Shown here in pieces: positions 35,888-46,779 of a DNA stretch of 64,000 nucleotides (position 1 is its first letter; each line of letters starts with the position of its first letter). Source of the DNA: Psychrobacter sp. P11F6 (GTDB lineage Bacteria; Pseudomonadota; Gammaproteobacteria; Pseudomonadales; Moraxellaceae). The notes beneath the pieces were generated by a model. The model saw only the letters and a program-made list of their open reading frames with translations, did no database searches and had not been told where the DNA came from. The position numbers and the translations under genes are program-made. The stretch lies in assembly GCF_001435295.1 (NCBI RefSeq), contig NZ_CM003594.1, positions 2,562,574 through 2,626,573 of the forward strand, written 5' to 3'.

Positions 35888-35937
35888 CCTGAGCTGACGA
35901 CGTCCGGTAAGACATGCATGGTTGTTTAATTTATATT

Positions 35938-35966
35938 CGGCTGGGTCAGACACTCTGCTCCAGCCG
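35938..35966 (+). other. Composite hairpin between dppA and dppB
   Basis: CGGCTGG pairs with CCAGCCG, and within the loop CAGA pairs with TCTG, giving an extended stem 50 bases after the dppA stop. No U-run follows (TATTTATAT), so it is more likely an mRNA-stabilising or attenuating element than a full terminator. Confidence 0.6.
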
Positions 35967-36092
35967 TATTTATATGAGTTAAACGCCTTATTAGGCACTT
36001 TTAAGCATTTTGTCACCGACTCTCTCATCTCTGCCAACATTCTACTCATCGATCTCAAACGATTGAACCACAACTATTGAATTGAGCAGCCC

Positions 36093-37109
36093 ATGCTACT
36101 TTATATTTTGCGTCGCATTGCCATTCTAATTCCTGTCTATCTTGGCTTAACGCTATCGACATTTACCCTAATTCGGCTCGTCCCTGGAGATGCCGTCGAG
36201 ATTATGATGGGTGAGCGTATGGTCGATCCAGAGCTACATGCTCGAGCGTTAGAAAGACTTGGCTTAGACAAACCCCTCATTGTCCAATATTGGGATTACT
36301 TAACCGGAATATTGACCGGTGATTTTGGTCAATCTTTTCGTACTCGTACTCCGGTATTACAAGACTTCTTTGCGCATTTTGTACCAACCTTAGAGCTGGC
36401 TTTGTGTGCCATTGTCATTGCCAGTGTTGTCGGTGTGAGCTTAGGTATCTTTGCCGCGCTGCGCCGTGGTACATGGATTGACTACACTTTAATGTCAGGG
36501 GCGCTGGCTGGCTACTCTATGCCCATCTATTTATTGGGGCCTATCCTCACTGGTATATTCGCCCATTATCTCGGCCTGTTGCCCGTCGCTGGTGTCATAT
36601 CTGTCGCGCAGTTTTTAGACGTCAAACCTTTATATGGATCATGGTTATTGGGTTCATTGACATCAGGCGAACCTGGCGCGTTTTGGGACGTGGTCAAACA
36701 CTTTATCCTACCGTCTATTGCCTTATCGACCATACCACTCGCAATGATAGCACGGATGACACGCTCGGCGATGCTAGAGGTGTTAGATGAGGACTACGTG
36801 CGTACAGCGCGCGCCAAAGGCCTATCGCCGCGCCGTGTGATATTGGTACACGTCATGCGTAATGCCTTAATCACGGTGGTGACTGTGATTGGTTTACAGA
36901 TGGCGACCTTGCTCGCGGGGGCTATTATCACTGAGACTATCTTTAGTTGGCCAGGTGTTGGTAATTGGCTGCTCGATGGGTTTTTCACTCGTGATTATCC
37001 TATCGTGCAAAACGGTATTTTATTGGTCGCCACCGCCCTGATTTTGGTTAGTTTATTTATTGATATTTTGTATGGTCTTATCAATCCGCGTATTCGACAT
37101 ACTTCTTAA
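36093..37109 (+). CDS. dppB: Dipeptide ABC importer permease DppB
   Basis: A 338-residue inner-membrane permease with six predicted helices. The N-terminus LRRIAILIPVYLGLTLSTFT and the EAA loop EDYVRTARAKGLSPRRVILV near 230 (contact site for the ATPases) are typical of DppB/OppB. ETIFSWPGVGNWLLDGF closes the domain. It pairs with DppC encoded 142 bases further on. Confidence 0.93.
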   Translation: MLLYILRRIAILIPVYLGLTLSTFTLIRLVPGDAVEIMMGERMVDPELHARALERLGLDKPLIVQYWDYLTGILTGDFGQSFRTRTPVLQDFFAHFVPTLELALCAIVIASVVGVSLGIFAALRRGTWIDYTLMSGALAGYSMPIYLLGPILTGIFAHYLGLLPVAGVISVAQFLDVKPLYGSWLLGSLTSGEPGAFWDVVKHFILPSIALSTIPLAMIARMTRSAMLEVLDEDYVRTARAKGLSPRRVILVHVMRNALITVVTVIGLQMATLLAGAIITETIFSWPGVGNWLLDGFFTRDYPIVQNGILLVATALILVSLFIDILYGLINPRIRHTS

Positions 37110-37251
37110 TTTAACATTGATAAATACTCATATTATAAATAGTGGTTATTGGTGTTTGTATGGTCTTGAGTGAGTTTTAGCACATTTTAAATGCTTGCTA
37201 GAAATGGAACTCTACATACTTGTAACGCGCTAGCCACTATAGGAACTGCTC

Positions 37252-38166
37252 ATGAAGCCTTCTGTTCTTCCCTCTGATGTCAACCTTATGGCCGCCACGC
37301 CGCCATCATCTTGGCAGCTATTTTTATCGACATTCTGCCGAAATAAAGGCGCGGTGCTTGGTTTTATTGTACTGGCATTGATGGTCATTATTGCCATCCT
37401 TGCGCCTGCCATTGCGCCCCATGACCCTTACGAGTTATTTACTGGTCAAGAGCAGTTGCCGCCTGCCTTTCTAAATGGCGGCAATACCATGTTTTGGCTA
37501 GGCACGGATGATGCTGGACGAGACACCTTGTCTCGGGTAATGTATGGCGCGCGTTATTCTCTATTTATCGGTCTGAGCGCGACGACTCTTGCCATGTTAG
37601 TCGGTGTTTCATTGGGACTTAGTGCTGCATTTTGGCCCAAGGTTTGGGGCAAAGCGGTCATGCTGGTCAATGATATTTTGATGTCTTATCCGAGCTTACT
37701 ATTGGCGATCATTATCGCCGCCATCCTAGGTCCTTCTATGACCAATACGATTATTACCATCGCCTTGGTCTGTACGCCACCTTTTATTCGTTTGACTCGT
37801 GCTACCGCGATGGTAGAGCTACAGCGTGAGTATTTTATCGCTTCGCAAGTGATGGGTGCTGGCGTGTTGCGTTTATTGTTTATCACCATTTTGCCCAACT
37901 GTATGGCACCGCTTATCGTACAAGCAACGATGATTTTCTCGTCTGCTATTTTAGAAGCAGGTGCAATTGGTTTCTTAGGCTTTGGTGTACAGCCACCCGA
38001 TGCTGAATGGGGTGCAATGCTTGGTACGGCGCGTCAATATATTCAAAGTAATGTTTGGCTCGCTATCTGGCCCGGTGTCGCTATTTTCTTAGCCGCATTG
38101 TCGATTAACTTGACTGGTGATGGCCTACGCGATGCGCTAGATCCCAAATTAAAGCAGGTGACCTAA
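37252..38166 (+). CDS. dppC: Dipeptide ABC importer permease DppC
   Basis: A 304-residue permease. An N-terminal helix after about 35 cytoplasmic residues is followed by [20 protein letters not shown], the DppC/OppC signature, and by the EAA loop [20 protein letters not shown] near 188. [20 protein letters not shown] near 245 is also diagnostic. It starts after a 142-base gap from dppB and ends one base before dppD begins, indicating coupled translation with the ATPase genes. Confidence 0.93.
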   Translation: MKPSVLPSDVNLMAATPPSSWQLFLSTFCRNKGAVLGFIVLALMVIIAILAPAIAPHDPYELFTGQEQLPPAFLNGGNTMFWLGTDDAGRDTLSRVMYGARYSLFIGLSATTLAMLVGVSLGLSAAFWPKVWGKAVMLVNDILMSYPSLLLAIIIAAILGPSMTNTIITIALVCTPPFIRLTRATAMVELQREYFIASQVMGAGVLRLLFITILPNCMAPLIVQATMIFSSAILEAGAIGFLGFGVQPPDAEWGAMLGTARQYIQSNVWLAIWPGVAIFLAALSINLTGDGLRDALDPKLKQVT

Positions 38167-38167
38167 G

Positions 38168-39250
38168 ATGACTGAACCATTAATTAAAACGCCTACCACT
38201 CACACTTCTATGAATGACGCATCAAAAAAAGAATCACCATTGTTGTTAGATATTGAAAATCTTTCAGTGACTTTCGGGCAAGGGATACGAGCGTTTCGTG
38301 CAGTCGATGATGTGTCGTTAAAGATTACACAAGGCGAAGTCATCGCAGTCGTGGGTGAATCTGGCTCGGGTAAGTCGGTCACTATGATGGCACTGATGGG
38401 GCTACTGCCACCCTCTGCGACTGTCCGTTCCAAGCGTGTTATGTTCGATGATAAAGACATGCTCAGTATGTCAGCCAAAGAAAAACGCGGCATCATTGGC
38501 AAAGACATCTCAATGATCTTTCAAAATGCCATGTCTTGCTTAAACCCAAGCTTCACGGTTGAGATGCAACTGGGCGAAGTCTTACGCAAGCATCTTGGTT
38601 TGCGTGGTTCAGCAGTACAGACACGTATCTTAGAGCTGTTAGAGCTGGTCGAAATGCCCGATGCTAAAAACCGACTCAAGGTTTATCCGCATCAACTCTC
38701 AGGCGGCATGAGTCAACGAGTTATGATTGCGATGGCAATTGCTTGTGAGCCAAAACTACTTATCGCCGATGAACCTACCACCGCGCTCGATGTCACGGTA
38801 CAAGCGCAAATCATGGACTTGCTAAGCCGATTGCAACGCGAAAAACAAATGGCGATGATACTGATTACTCACGATTTGGGTTTGGTCGCGCAAAACTCGC
38901 GTGATGTCGCGGTCATGTATGCCGGACAAGTGGTTGAAACCAGTACCGTGCCGGAGATTTTTCAAAAGCCTGCGCACCCGTATACTGAGGCGTTGCTGCA
39001 AGCCATCCCAGAGCTGGCTATCGGTCACGACCGTCTGAATAGCTTGCCCGGTGTCGTACCCAGCCAATACGATCGCCCGAGTGGTTGCTTGTTGTCTCCT
39101 CGCTGCCCGTACAAAGAGCCTGCCTGTGAAGTGCCGCCGCCCATATTGGATACTCCTAATGGCAAAGTGCGCTGTATTCATCCAGAATTACCGAGCGCAC
39201 CTTCTCACCTATCCACCTCTCACGCTGCTACATTGGAGTCACAAGTATGA
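38168..39250 (+). CDS. dppD: Dipeptide ABC importer ATPase DppD
   Basis: A 360-residue ATPase. Walker A GESGSGKS is near residue 60, the ABC signature LSGGMSQR near 177, Walker [15 protein letters not shown] follows, and the switch His lies in [13 protein letters not shown]. The C-terminal oligopeptide-transport extension with Cys residues ([17 protein letters not shown]) likely binds an iron-sulfur cluster, as in the family. A 15-residue polar N-terminal extension precedes the domain. It overlaps dppF by four bases (ATGA). Confidence 0.93.
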   Translation: MTEPLIKTPTTHTSMNDASKKESPLLLDIENLSVTFGQGIRAFRAVDDVSLKITQGEVIAVVGESGSGKSVTMMALMGLLPPSATVRSKRVMFDDKDMLSMSAKEKRGIIGKDISMIFQNAMSCLNPSFTVEMQLGEVLRKHLGLRGSAVQTRILELLELVEMPDAKNRLKVYPHQLSGGMSQRVMIAMAIACEPKLLIADEPTTALDVTVQAQIMDLLSRLQREKQMAMILITHDLGLVAQNSRDVAVMYAGQVVETSTVPEIFQKPAHPYTEALLQAIPELAIGHDRLNSLPGVVPSQYDRPSGCLLSPRCPYKEPACEVPPPILDTPNGKVRCIHPELPSAPSHLSTSHAATLESQV

Positions 39251-40218
39251 GTAATAAAGTGGTCCTAAAAGCAGACAATCTACATAAACACTACCCAGTA
39301 TCACAAGGGTTGGGTAAAGCAAAAGCTTACGTTAAAGCATTGAATGGTGTGTCGTTTGAGCTTAAGGCTGGCAAGACACTGGCCGTCGTCGGTGAATCAG
39401 GCTGCGGTAAATCTACCCTTGCCCGCCAGCTCACACTCATCGAAGAGCCTACTGATGGCGAGCTATTTATCAATGATGAAGCCACCACTGGCTATAGCAG
39501 AAAAGCGCTCAAAGAGCTGCGTACCGAAATCCAAATGGTCTTCCAAAACCCTTATGGTAGCTTAAACCCGCGCCATACTATTGGCTATCAGTTGACTGAG
39601 CCATTAGATATTCATACCAAACTGTCCAAAGATGAAAAACGTGACAAAATCAACGAGATGATGCGAAATGTTGGTCTGCGTCCCGAACATGCTGGCCGCT
39701 ATCCACATATGTTTTCAGGGGGTCAGCGCCAACGTATTGCTCTCGCCCGCGCCATGATGCTCAATCCTAAAATTGTCGTCGCTGATGAGCCAACTTCCGC
39801 GCTCGATGTATCGATTCAAGCGCAAGTCTTGAATCTGTTTATGGACTTGCAGGACGAGTATCGTACTGCTTACGTCTTTATCTCGCATAACTTGTCAGTC
39901 GTGCGTCATGTGGCTGATGATGTGATGGTGATGTATTTAGGTCAAGCGGTCGAACACGGTCCTAAAGAAGCGATTTATAGTGCGCCAAAACACCCATATA
40001 CCATCGCCCTATTGGCTGCTGCACCAACGGTAAATGGTCATAAGAATGATTTGACCCTACAAGGTGAGCTACCAAGCCCGCTCAATCCACCAAGTGGCTG
40101 CGCCCTGCACAAACGCTGCCCATATGCCAAGCAGCAATGCAGCGAGATAGAGCCACAACTGCGCGAATGGGACGGTCGATTGGTGGCTTGTTTACGATTG
40201 GAAGAAATATATGGATAA
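39247..40218 (+). CDS. dppF: Dipeptide ABC importer ATPase DppF
   Basis: A 323-residue ATPase that pairs with DppD. Walker [10 protein letters not shown] near 54, the signature [14 protein letters not shown] near 157, Walker [15 protein letters not shown] and the His in [11 protein letters not shown] are present. The C-terminal extension again has a Cys cluster ([17 protein letters not shown]). The start ATG overlaps the dppD stop, and its own end overlaps the DUF4424 gene by eight bases. Confidence 0.93.
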   Translation: MSNKVVLKADNLHKHYPVSQGLGKAKAYVKALNGVSFELKAGKTLAVVGESGCGKSTLARQLTLIEEPTDGELFINDEATTGYSRKALKELRTEIQMVFQNPYGSLNPRHTIGYQLTEPLDIHTKLSKDEKRDKINEMMRNVGLRPEHAGRYPHMFSGGQRQRIALARAMMLNPKIVVADEPTSALDVSIQAQVLNLFMDLQDEYRTAYVFISHNLSVVRHVADDVMVMYLGQAVEHGPKEAIYSAPKHPYTIALLAAAPTVNGHKNDLTLQGELPSPLNPPSGCALHKRCPYAKQQCSEIEPQLREWDGRLVACLRLEEIYG

Positions 40219-41182
40219 GCGCCATCTGATGTTTAGCGGTACATTAGCTTACACTGTGCTGCTAGCAATGACTGCTGCCCAAGCAAACGACTCTACTGGC
40301 TACATAGGTACAGGCGGTGTTGAATATCTTAAAAATAAAAATATCAGCATGCACAGTGAAGACTTATATATCTCCAAAGATAAAATCCGCGTCAATTATG
40401 AGTTTAAAAACTTAAGCAATAAGGATATTACCGAAACCGTTTTATTTCCTATGCCAGCTGTCCCCAGCTCTACAGACTCAGATTTTGCTGATATTAATGC
40501 CACTTATGACAACTTTGAAGTTTGGATAAATGGTAAGCCTATCATTCCTAATCAGCATGTCCGTACTTTTATGCGGCCAATTGTCGTCAAAGATGGCGAT
40601 AGAACCTATTCAGACACCTCTATTGATACGACTGAAATATTTAAATCCTGTGGTCTTAACGAGGCTGATATGATGGGACCTTGGACGTATCAAGTTGACA
40701 CTGAATATGTCAATCAACAGCTTTTAGATTGTAATAATAAGGCACTAGATAGATTCATCTATGATAGAGAAAGTCTTTATATACCTTGGGATTCGCAGGT
40801 GATCTATAGTTGGGAGCAAAAATTCAAAGCCAATGCGACGACCAAAATCAAGCATTCATATACACCGCTCGTGGGTGGCTCAGTTCATCTAGGTGAAGAA
40901 CAATTCCCAGATTTTTGCGTAGACAGTTCAACTCAGAGAGGATTTCACAAGGGTGGTGGTCGTCCCTATCATGCCTTAAGCTATATATTGACTACGGGGG
41001 CTAACTGGGCAAAACCGATTAGCAATTTCAAACTTACCGTAGAACGCGATCCTAATGAATTAGTGTCGTTTTGCTGGAAAGGAAAGGGTAAAGTTAAAAA
41101 GGTAAGCGCGACGACGTTTGAGATTAAAGAAATTAACTTTGTGCCTACCCATGATTTTGATGTCGCTTTTATTATGAAATAG
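40211..41182 (+). CDS. DUF4424 family secreted protein, last gene of the dpp operon
   Basis: A 323-residue exported protein with a signal peptide ending in AAQA near residue 25. The mature part starts with an N-terminal beta domain (YISKDKIRVNYEFKNLSNKD, then VLFPMPAVPSS) typical of DUF4424, and ends in an LTVERDPNELVSFCWKGKGK segment. It contains several Cys residues, in SCGLNEAD, LLDCNN, DFCVD and SFCWKG, that could form disulfides outside the cytoplasm. The function is unknown. The eight-base overlap with dppF makes translational coupling very likely, suggesting a link with peptide uptake. Confidence 0.82.
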   Translation: MDKRHLMFSGTLAYTVLLAMTAAQANDSTGYIGTGGVEYLKNKNISMHSEDLYISKDKIRVNYEFKNLSNKDITETVLFPMPAVPSSTDSDFADINATYDNFEVWINGKPIIPNQHVRTFMRPIVVKDGDRTYSDTSIDTTEIFKSCGLNEADMMGPWTYQVDTEYVNQQLLDCNNKALDRFIYDRESLYIPWDSQVIYSWEQKFKANATTKIKHSYTPLVGGSVHLGEEQFPDFCVDSSTQRGFHKGGGRPYHALSYILTTGANWAKPISNFKLTVERDPNELVSFCWKGKGKVKKVSATTFEIKEINFVPTHDFDVAFIMK

Positions 41183-41243
41183 CAATTAGTTTATAGAGTA
41201 CCTCTAGCGCATCGATAAAACTTGTTTCGACGGTCATCTTGTC

Positions 41244-41270
41244 GCTGGGTTTTCGTGAACAAAACCCAGC
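41244..41270. terminator. Strong hairpin between convergent DUF4424 and NERD genes
   Basis: GCTGGGTTTT pairs perfectly with AAAACCCAGC over ten bases with a seven-base loop. The flanks lack a U-run in either direction (A-run on the plus side), so intrinsic termination is only probable. Position between convergent genes supports the call. Confidence 0.45.
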
Positions 41271-41353
41271 AAAAAAACAAAAATATTAGCCTCAGCATCT
41301 GATGCTTTAAAAGTGGGGAAATATGCGAAGCATGGGTCGGTGTTCTTTAAAGG

Positions 41354-42373
41354 CTAAGCAATATTTACTACACCTCGGCACTTTGGAAACTGCGCGCACC
41401 CATAAAAGAATTGTCCTTGGCGTTCGCCTTTTTTTGCAGTGCGTCTAACCATCTCTCCATTACATTTCGGGCAAGTTGGTGCTTGGACGAGATTAGCAGT
41501 AGGGTTTGTCGCCTCAAATATTGTAGGTGCTTCCACCTGTGGCTCAGGCTCTACAATCTCAAACGGTGTAAGGAACGCTTTATTGTCCATATCATATGGT
41601 GTATTTGTCTGCTGAATATTCAGACTCTCAGTTAGTAACTCGCTAGATTCAATCTCAGTCTGACCCGACCATCGCAGCACTTCTCGGCTTTTCAGCGTGG
41701 CTCGTTTAGCGGTTTCTTTTATTACCGGCTCGAGTGTAGGCTTACTGGCAGTTTTAGCAATTGTTTTATCAGTAGAGTTACTGCTAGGCTGTTTGTTTGA
41801 GGGGCTATGCTTGTCTTTTAGATAGGCTTTATGCTCTCTATTGGTGCGCCAAGATTTGCTAAATCTGTTGCTATTAATCTGCTCAACGATAGACTTGACC
41901 TCGTCTTCAGTCAGTATCTCATCTTGTTTCTTCTTCACATAAGATACCATCCCACCTGTCAATACGTGTTCAGGTAACTCATCACGGGTTTTCAGCTCAC
42001 ATTCACCGATGAAAGCAATCATCGAATGAAAGTAGCTCAGCTCCAATCCTAATAAATCTGCGAGAGTCCTAATGTGCAAGTAGTTTTGGCGCAATGGGTT
42101 CTGGAATTTGAATTTACTTCCATTCGGGAAAGCTTGTGTCCACTGCTTTTGCTTTTCGCTACCATATATCCAGCCTTTATAATTCTTGGTTTCGATGACA
42201 AAGATGCCGTATACAGAGACGATAATATGATCGATTTGGGTACTGCCACCATTGGCTCTTGGCAAGGTAATACCGTTTAATCGGTGATAGACATCTTTTT
42301 CAAGTTTTAGCCACATGGCGACATTGATAACGGTCTCGCCTAGAAAGCCTTTGAAAGTGGATTTGAGGGACAT
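41354..42373 (-). CDS. NERD-domain protein with topoisomerase-type zinc finger
   Basis: A 339-residue soluble protein. The N-terminal NERD domain (about 10-130) carries a nuclease-like core: TQIDHIIVSVYGIFVIETKN, where the Asp, Glu and Lys form the D...ExK pattern. A polar linker with Ser/Thr and Lys runs through the middle. The C-terminus has a four-Cys ribbon, CPKCNGEMVRRT and GQFFYGCAQFPKC, as in DNA topoisomerase I tails. Together these suggest a DNA-acting or nucleic-acid-sensing nuclease. The start at 42373 matches the domain; a longer frame to 42424 adds 17 residues. A defence role is possible but unproven. Confidence 0.78.
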   Translation of the reverse strand: MSLKSTFKGFLGETVINVAMWLKLEKDVYHRLNGITLPRANGGSTQIDHIIVSVYGIFVIETKNYKGWIYGSEKQKQWTQAFPNGSKFKFQNPLRQNYLHIRTLADLLGLELSYFHSMIAFIGECELKTRDELPEHVLTGGMVSYVKKKQDEILTEDEVKSIVEQINSNRFSKSWRTNREHKAYLKDKHSPSNKQPSSNSTDKTIAKTASKPTLEPVIKETAKRATLKSREVLRWSGQTEIESSELLTESLNIQQTNTPYDMDNKAFLTPFEIVEPEPQVEAPTIFEATNPTANLVQAPTCPKCNGEMVRRTAKKGERQGQFFYGCAQFPKCRGVVNIA

Positions 42374-42448
42374 GGTTTTTTTCTTGAAAGTGGTTATGAA
42401 AAAATAAATAACGTTCAATATCAATATACTAATTACTTTTGGTTAAAA

Positions 42449-43105
42449 TTACCGATCTACAATTGCTGTTCTGACGATAGTTAAACCAATGACGCCAAGC
42501 AACGCCCCTGTAACTTTGTCGATGTAATAAGCAACTTGGGTAAATTTAGCGCGTACTTTGCGAGTCGACAATAAAAATATGACAGCAGTGTCCCATGCGA
42601 ATACCACAACAGTCATCCAAACACCTAAGCCCAATTTGAACACAAAACTTATTTCTGGTGTCAACACTACAGTGAATAAACTGAGATAAAAGAGTAGATT
42701 TTTAGGATTAAATATTCCAGACAAAAACCCTGCAGTAAATTCCTTTAAAAAAGTTGTCTTAGGTATATTTGAATGGGCTGATTGGGCTACCTGAAATTGG
42801 TCATACGCATCTTTTCGTGCGCGTAACGCCTGTATCCCAAGGTACATTAAAAACAACCCACCAATGATTTTTAGCGTAATCATAATAGGTGCAGAGGCGG
42901 CTAAAATTGAGCCAACACCAATTAGACATAGACCGATGTACACTGCATTAGCAAAGGTGATACCGAGCGCAACCCCTATTGCGTCTTTACTGTCGTTCTT
43001 AATCGCACTCTTTACGATCAATACAAAATCCGGTCCAGGACTCAATAGTGCAAGAAAATGCGCCAAGCCGACCGTGATAAAAATACTCAACAAATCCCAG
43101 TTCAT
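42449..43105 (-). CDS. LysE/RhtB-family exporter
   Basis: A 218-residue membrane protein with six predicted helices. The N-terminal FLALLSPGPDFVLIVKSAIK and the central FLSGIFNPKNLLFYLSLF are signatures of the LysE/RhtB amino-acid exporters (homoserine, threonine or similar). The substrate cannot be told. It is transcribed on the minus strand, 75 bases upstream of the NERD gene start, and starts 133 bases downstream of the tkt end. Confidence 0.88.
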   Translation of the reverse strand: MNWDLLSIFITVGLAHFLALLSPGPDFVLIVKSAIKNDSKDAIGVALGITFANAVYIGLCLIGVGSILAASAPIMITLKIIGGLFLMYLGIQALRARKDAYDQFQVAQSAHSNIPKTTFLKEFTAGFLSGIFNPKNLLFYLSLFTVVLTPEISFVFKLGLGVWMTVVVFAWDTAVIFLLSTRKVRAKFTQVAYYIDKVTGALLGVIGLTIVRTAIVDR

Positions 43106-43177
43106 AATTAGTCCGTACTCTGTTTTTTTTAATTATGGACTAAATACCACTATGAATACACTGATTATTTAGCCAAT

Positions 43178-43215
43178 AAAAAGAGCCACCAGATTTCTCC
43201 GGCAGCTCTTTTTTT
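43178..43215 (-). terminator. Terminator of tkt
   Basis: AAAAAGAGC pairs with GCTCTTTTT, with inner CC and GG pairing, followed on the minus strand by TTTTTATT. It lies 24 bases beyond the tkt stop. Confidence 0.7.
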
Positions 43216-43238
43216 AAATACTGACTAAGTTAGGTTTA

Positions 43239-45236
43239 TTACACCAAACTATTTACTGCTTCAACCACAGCATCAGTGGTAATACCGAACTCTTTGTATA
43301 ACTGATCTGCAGGAGCAGATTCGCCATAAGTCGTCATGCCGATGACTTTGCCATCTAAACCAACAAACTTATACCAGTAATCTACATGCGCGGCTTCGAC
43401 TGCAACGCGAGCACGAATATTGGCAGGCAATACGGCTTCACGATAGCTAGCATCTTGCTCCACAAAGATTTCTGCACAAGGCATAGATACCACACGGACA
43501 CCAACACCATTTGCGCTCAATGTTTCGTATGCTTCCATCGCTAGGCCAACTTCTGAACCAGTGGCGATGATAATCGCTTGTAGCTCGCCCTGCTCTTTCG
43601 CCAATACATAACCACCTTTAGTGATGTTCGCTACTTGCTCGCTATCACGGGCTTGATGTGGCAAGCTTTGACGACTAAAAATCAATGCTGATGGATTATG
43701 TTCAGACTTAATGGCCTCAACCCAAGCACTGGCAGATTCGGTCGCATCACAAGGACGCCATGTGCGTAGGTTTGGCGTGGTGCGTAGACTAGTCAATTGC
43801 TCAACTGGCTGATGCGTTGGGCCATCTTCACCCAGACCGATAGAGTCATGCGTATAGACATGGATGACGCGCTGCTTCATGAGTGCACCCATGCGTACTG
43901 CATTACGTGCGTATTCCATAAACATAAGGAACGTTGCTACGTAAGGGATAAATCCGCCGTGCAATGCGATACCATTGGCAATCGCAGTCATGCCGAACTC
44001 ACGTACACCATAATAGATATAGTTGCCATCAGCGTCTTTTTCGATGCCCTTAGCGCCTTTAAATAGTGTCAGGTTTGAGCCAGCTAAATCCGCTGAACCG
44101 CCTAGCAATTCTGGTAATAATGGCTGTAAGGTATTGATGGCGTTTTGACTGGCTTTACGACTGGCAACATCGCCGCCCGCTTCTTGAGTTTGCTGAATAT
44201 AAGCTTGTGCTTGGCTATCAAAGTCAGCAAGCAAATCACCATTTAGACGACGCAATAGCTCAGACGCCAGTTCAGGATAGGCCTTTTTATACGCTTCAAA
44301 GTCAGCTTCCCAGTTCTTTTGTTGTACGTCGCCTTTCGCTTTGGCATCCCACGCTTCATAGATTTCATCATCTAATTCAAATGGAGCATGCTTCCAAGAC
44401 AATGCATCACGAGTCAAGGCGATTTCATCATCACCTAGTGGCGCACCATGACTGGCTGCTAAGCCTTGCTTGTTTGGGCTACCAGCACCGATTGTGGTTT
44501 TGCAAATCAGAAGACTTGGTTTAGTCGTTTCTTTAAGCGCTTGTTCAGTCGCTTTAGTAATCGCATCGGTATCATGACCATCAACTTTGATAACTTGCCA
44601 GCCATACGCTTCAAAACGCGCTTGCGTATCATCTGTGAACCAGCCTTCGACATTACCATCGATAGAGATGCCATTGTCATCGTAGAAGAAGACTAGCTTG
44701 CCAAGACCTAACGTGCCAGCTAGCGAGCAAACTTCATGACTGATACCTTCCATCAAGCAACCATCACCTAAAAATGCATAGGTATTGTGGTCAACGATGT
44801 TGTGGCCATCACGATTGAACTGTGCGGCTAAGGTTTTTTCAGCGATAGCAAAACCAACGGCGTTAGCAATACCTTGTCCTAGTGGACCAGTAGTTGTTTC
44901 GACACCTGGTGTATAGCCAAGCTCAGGATGGCCTGGGGTTCTTGAATGCAACTGACGGAAACCTTTCAGATCATCAACGCTGACGTCATAGCCAGATAAA
45001 TGTAGCAATGAGTAAATAAGCATTGAGCCATGGCCGTTCGATAAGACAAAGCGATCACGGTTGTGCCATTGTGGATCGGTTGGGTTGTGCTTCAGAAACT
45101 TGCGCCACAAAACTTCGGCAATATCAGCCATACCCATTGGCGCGCCTGGATGTCCAGAGTTGGCTTTTTGAACCGCATCAAACGACAGTACACGGATGGC
45201 ATTGGCTAATTTACGTTCGCTAATTGGAGCTGGCAT
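43239..45236 (-). CDS. tkt: Transketolase
   Basis: A 665-residue thiamine-diphosphate enzyme that transfers two-carbon units in the pentose phosphate pathway. [17 protein letters not shown] near 28, the cofactor site [20 protein letters not shown] near 150 and GSADLAGSN near 380 are visible, along with [20 protein letters not shown] near 465 (Asp and His for substrate). Length matches E. coli TktA (663). It is monocistronic, with its own terminator. Confidence 0.97.
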   Translation of the reverse strand: MPAPISERKLANAIRVLSFDAVQKANSGHPGAPMGMADIAEVLWRKFLKHNPTDPQWHNRDRFVLSNGHGSMLIYSLLHLSGYDVSVDDLKGFRQLHSRTPGHPELGYTPGVETTTGPLGQGIANAVGFAIAEKTLAAQFNRDGHNIVDHNTYAFLGDGCLMEGISHEVCSLAGTLGLGKLVFFYDDNGISIDGNVEGWFTDDTQARFEAYGWQVIKVDGHDTDAITKATEQALKETTKPSLLICKTTIGAGSPNKQGLAASHGAPLGDDEIALTRDALSWKHAPFELDDEIYEAWDAKAKGDVQQKNWEADFEAYKKAYPELASELLRRLNGDLLADFDSQAQAYIQQTQEAGGDVASRKASQNAINTLQPLLPELLGGSADLAGSNLTLFKGAKGIEKDADGNYIYYGVREFGMTAIANGIALHGGFIPYVATFLMFMEYARNAVRMGALMKQRVIHVYTHDSIGLGEDGPTHQPVEQLTSLRTTPNLRTWRPCDATESASAWVEAIKSEHNPSALIFSRQSLPHQARDSEQVANITKGGYVLAKEQGELQAIIIATGSEVGLAMEAYETLSANGVGVRVVSMPCAEIFVEQDASYREAVLPANIRARVAVEAAHVDYWYKFVGLDGKVIGMTTYGESAPADQLYKEFGITTDAVVEAVNSLV

Positions 45237-45439
45237 AGAGTGTCCTAGTATTGGGCTAAGAGGAGAGTTTACTCAAAGGAGTATAAGCATAAGGACGCCA
45301 AATGCGCCCCCAAGTTATAGACTATAAAATCAAAGTGCAATATTAACATATTTGCTATAGGGCTAGCTAAGAAATGGTATGACAGAATCGTTTGTGTTTA
45401 ATAATTATTCATATCAGTTTTATCAAACTACCCTATATT

Positions 45440-45473
45440 AAAAAGCTGTGAGTCATCTTAGTAACTCACAGCT
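45440..45473 (-). terminator. Terminator of serS
   Basis: AGCTGTGAGT pairs perfectly with ACTCACAGCT around a ten-base loop, followed on the minus strand by TTTTTAATA. It lies 20 bases beyond serS. Confidence 0.85.
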
Positions 45474-45492
45474 AGTACAAGCAATATAGATA

Positions 45493-46779
45493 TTAAACTG
45501 AAATAGTCTCAGCACCGCCCATAAACGGACGCAATACTTCTGGAATGGTGATACTACCATCAGCATTTTGATGATTTTCCATGACTGCCAGTAGTGTACG
45601 ACCTACTGCCAAGCCTGAACCATTTAGCGTGTGTGCTAAGCTGGTTTGCTTGCCATCTTTGACACGCGTACCCATACGGCGCGCTTGAAAGTCACCACAG
45701 TTAGAGCAGCTTGAGATTTCACGATAGGTATCTTGGCTCGGTAACCATACTTCGATATCATAAGTCTTTTGTGCTGCAAAGCCCATATCACCCGTACATA
45801 ACTGAACGGTGCGGTATGGTAGGTTCAACTGCTGCAAGATATATTCGGCTTGTCCAGTCATTGCTTCTAATAAATCATCAGACTGTTCAGCCGTGGCAAT
45901 ATTGACCATCTCAACTTTTTCAAACTGATGCTGACGGATCAAACCACGAGTATCACGGCCATGTGAGCCTGCCTCACTACGGAAACAAGGCGTATGCGCG
46001 GTAAACTTAAGTGGCAGCTCGCTAATATCTAAACGCTCGCCGCGTACCAAGTTGGTCATTGGCACTTCGGCAGTAGGAATGAGATAGAAGTCCATGTCTT
46101 CATTGTTTGTGTGATTTTTTAGCTTAAACAAATCATCTTCAAACTTTGGCAGCTGCCCTGTCCCTTTGAGACTGTCTGAATTCACAATATAAGGCACATA
46201 GGTCTCAAGATAACCGTACTTCATGGTATGGGTATTGAGCATGAACTGAATCAATGCACGATTCATCTGCGCTAGCTGCCCTTTTAGCACGTTAAAGCGA
46301 CTTCCAGTCAGCTTAGTCGCTGCTTCAAAATCAAGCATGCCAAGTGCTTCACCAATATAAGTATGGTCTTGAATCTCAAAGTCAAACGTGCGCGGCGTGC
46401 CCCACTTGCGCACTTCTACGTTATCATCTTCTGACGTACCCACTGGCACATCGGCTGCTGGAATATTTGGAATTTGCATAGCAGCTTTGTTAATACGCTC
46501 TTGTAGAGTGCGCAGCTCGTCTTCGGCTGTTTTAATCTCACCGCTGACATTCTGCATCTCAGCCAATAGCTCACTGGCATCTTCGCCTGATTTTTTCAAA
46601 GCACCCACTTGCTTAGCACCAGCGTTACGGCTCGACTGCAACTCTTCGGTTTTGATCTGCAAAGATTTACGTTCTGACTCAACCGTTTGCCAAAAATCTA
46701 TGTCAAGTGCATAACCACGAGTGGCCAGTTGCTGTTGTAAATCGCTTAAATCGCCGCGTAAGAGTTTTGGATCAATCAT
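45493..46779 (-). CDS. serS: Seryl-tRNA synthetase
   Basis: A 428-residue class II synthetase that charges tRNA-Ser (and tRNA-Sec where present). A long N-terminal coiled coil (about 25-100) grips the tRNA arm. The class II motif 2 [20 protein letters not shown] near 265 and motif 3 [20 protein letters not shown] near 383 are clear. The gene is alone, with a terminator. Two identical tRNA-Ser genes lie 20 kb away. Confidence 0.97.
   Translation of the reverse strand: MIDPKLLRGDLSDLQQQLATRGYALDIDFWQTVESERKSLQIKTEELQSSRNAGAKQVGALKKSGEDASELLAEMQNVSGEIKTAEDELRTLQERINKAAMQIPNIPAADVPVGTSEDDNVEVRKWGTPRTFDFEIQDHTYIGEALGMLDFEAATKLTGSRFNVLKGQLAQMNRALIQFMLNTHTMKYGYLETYVPYIVNSDSLKGTGQLPKFEDDLFKLKNHTNNEDMDFYLIPTAEVPMTNLVRGERLDISELPLKFTAHTPCFRSEAGSHGRDTRGLIRQHQFEKVEMVNIATAEQSDDLLEAMTGQAEYILQQLNLPYRTVQLCTGDMGFAAQKTYDIEVWLPSQDTYREISSCSNCGDFQARRMGTRVKDGKQTSLAHTLNGSGLAVGRTLLAVMENHQNADGSITIPEVLRPFMGGAETISV

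Noticed and set aside
41244..41270. A textbook rho-independent terminator
   Set aside because: The ten-base stem is strong, but neither strand has the required U-run immediately after it; kept only as a probable hairpin.
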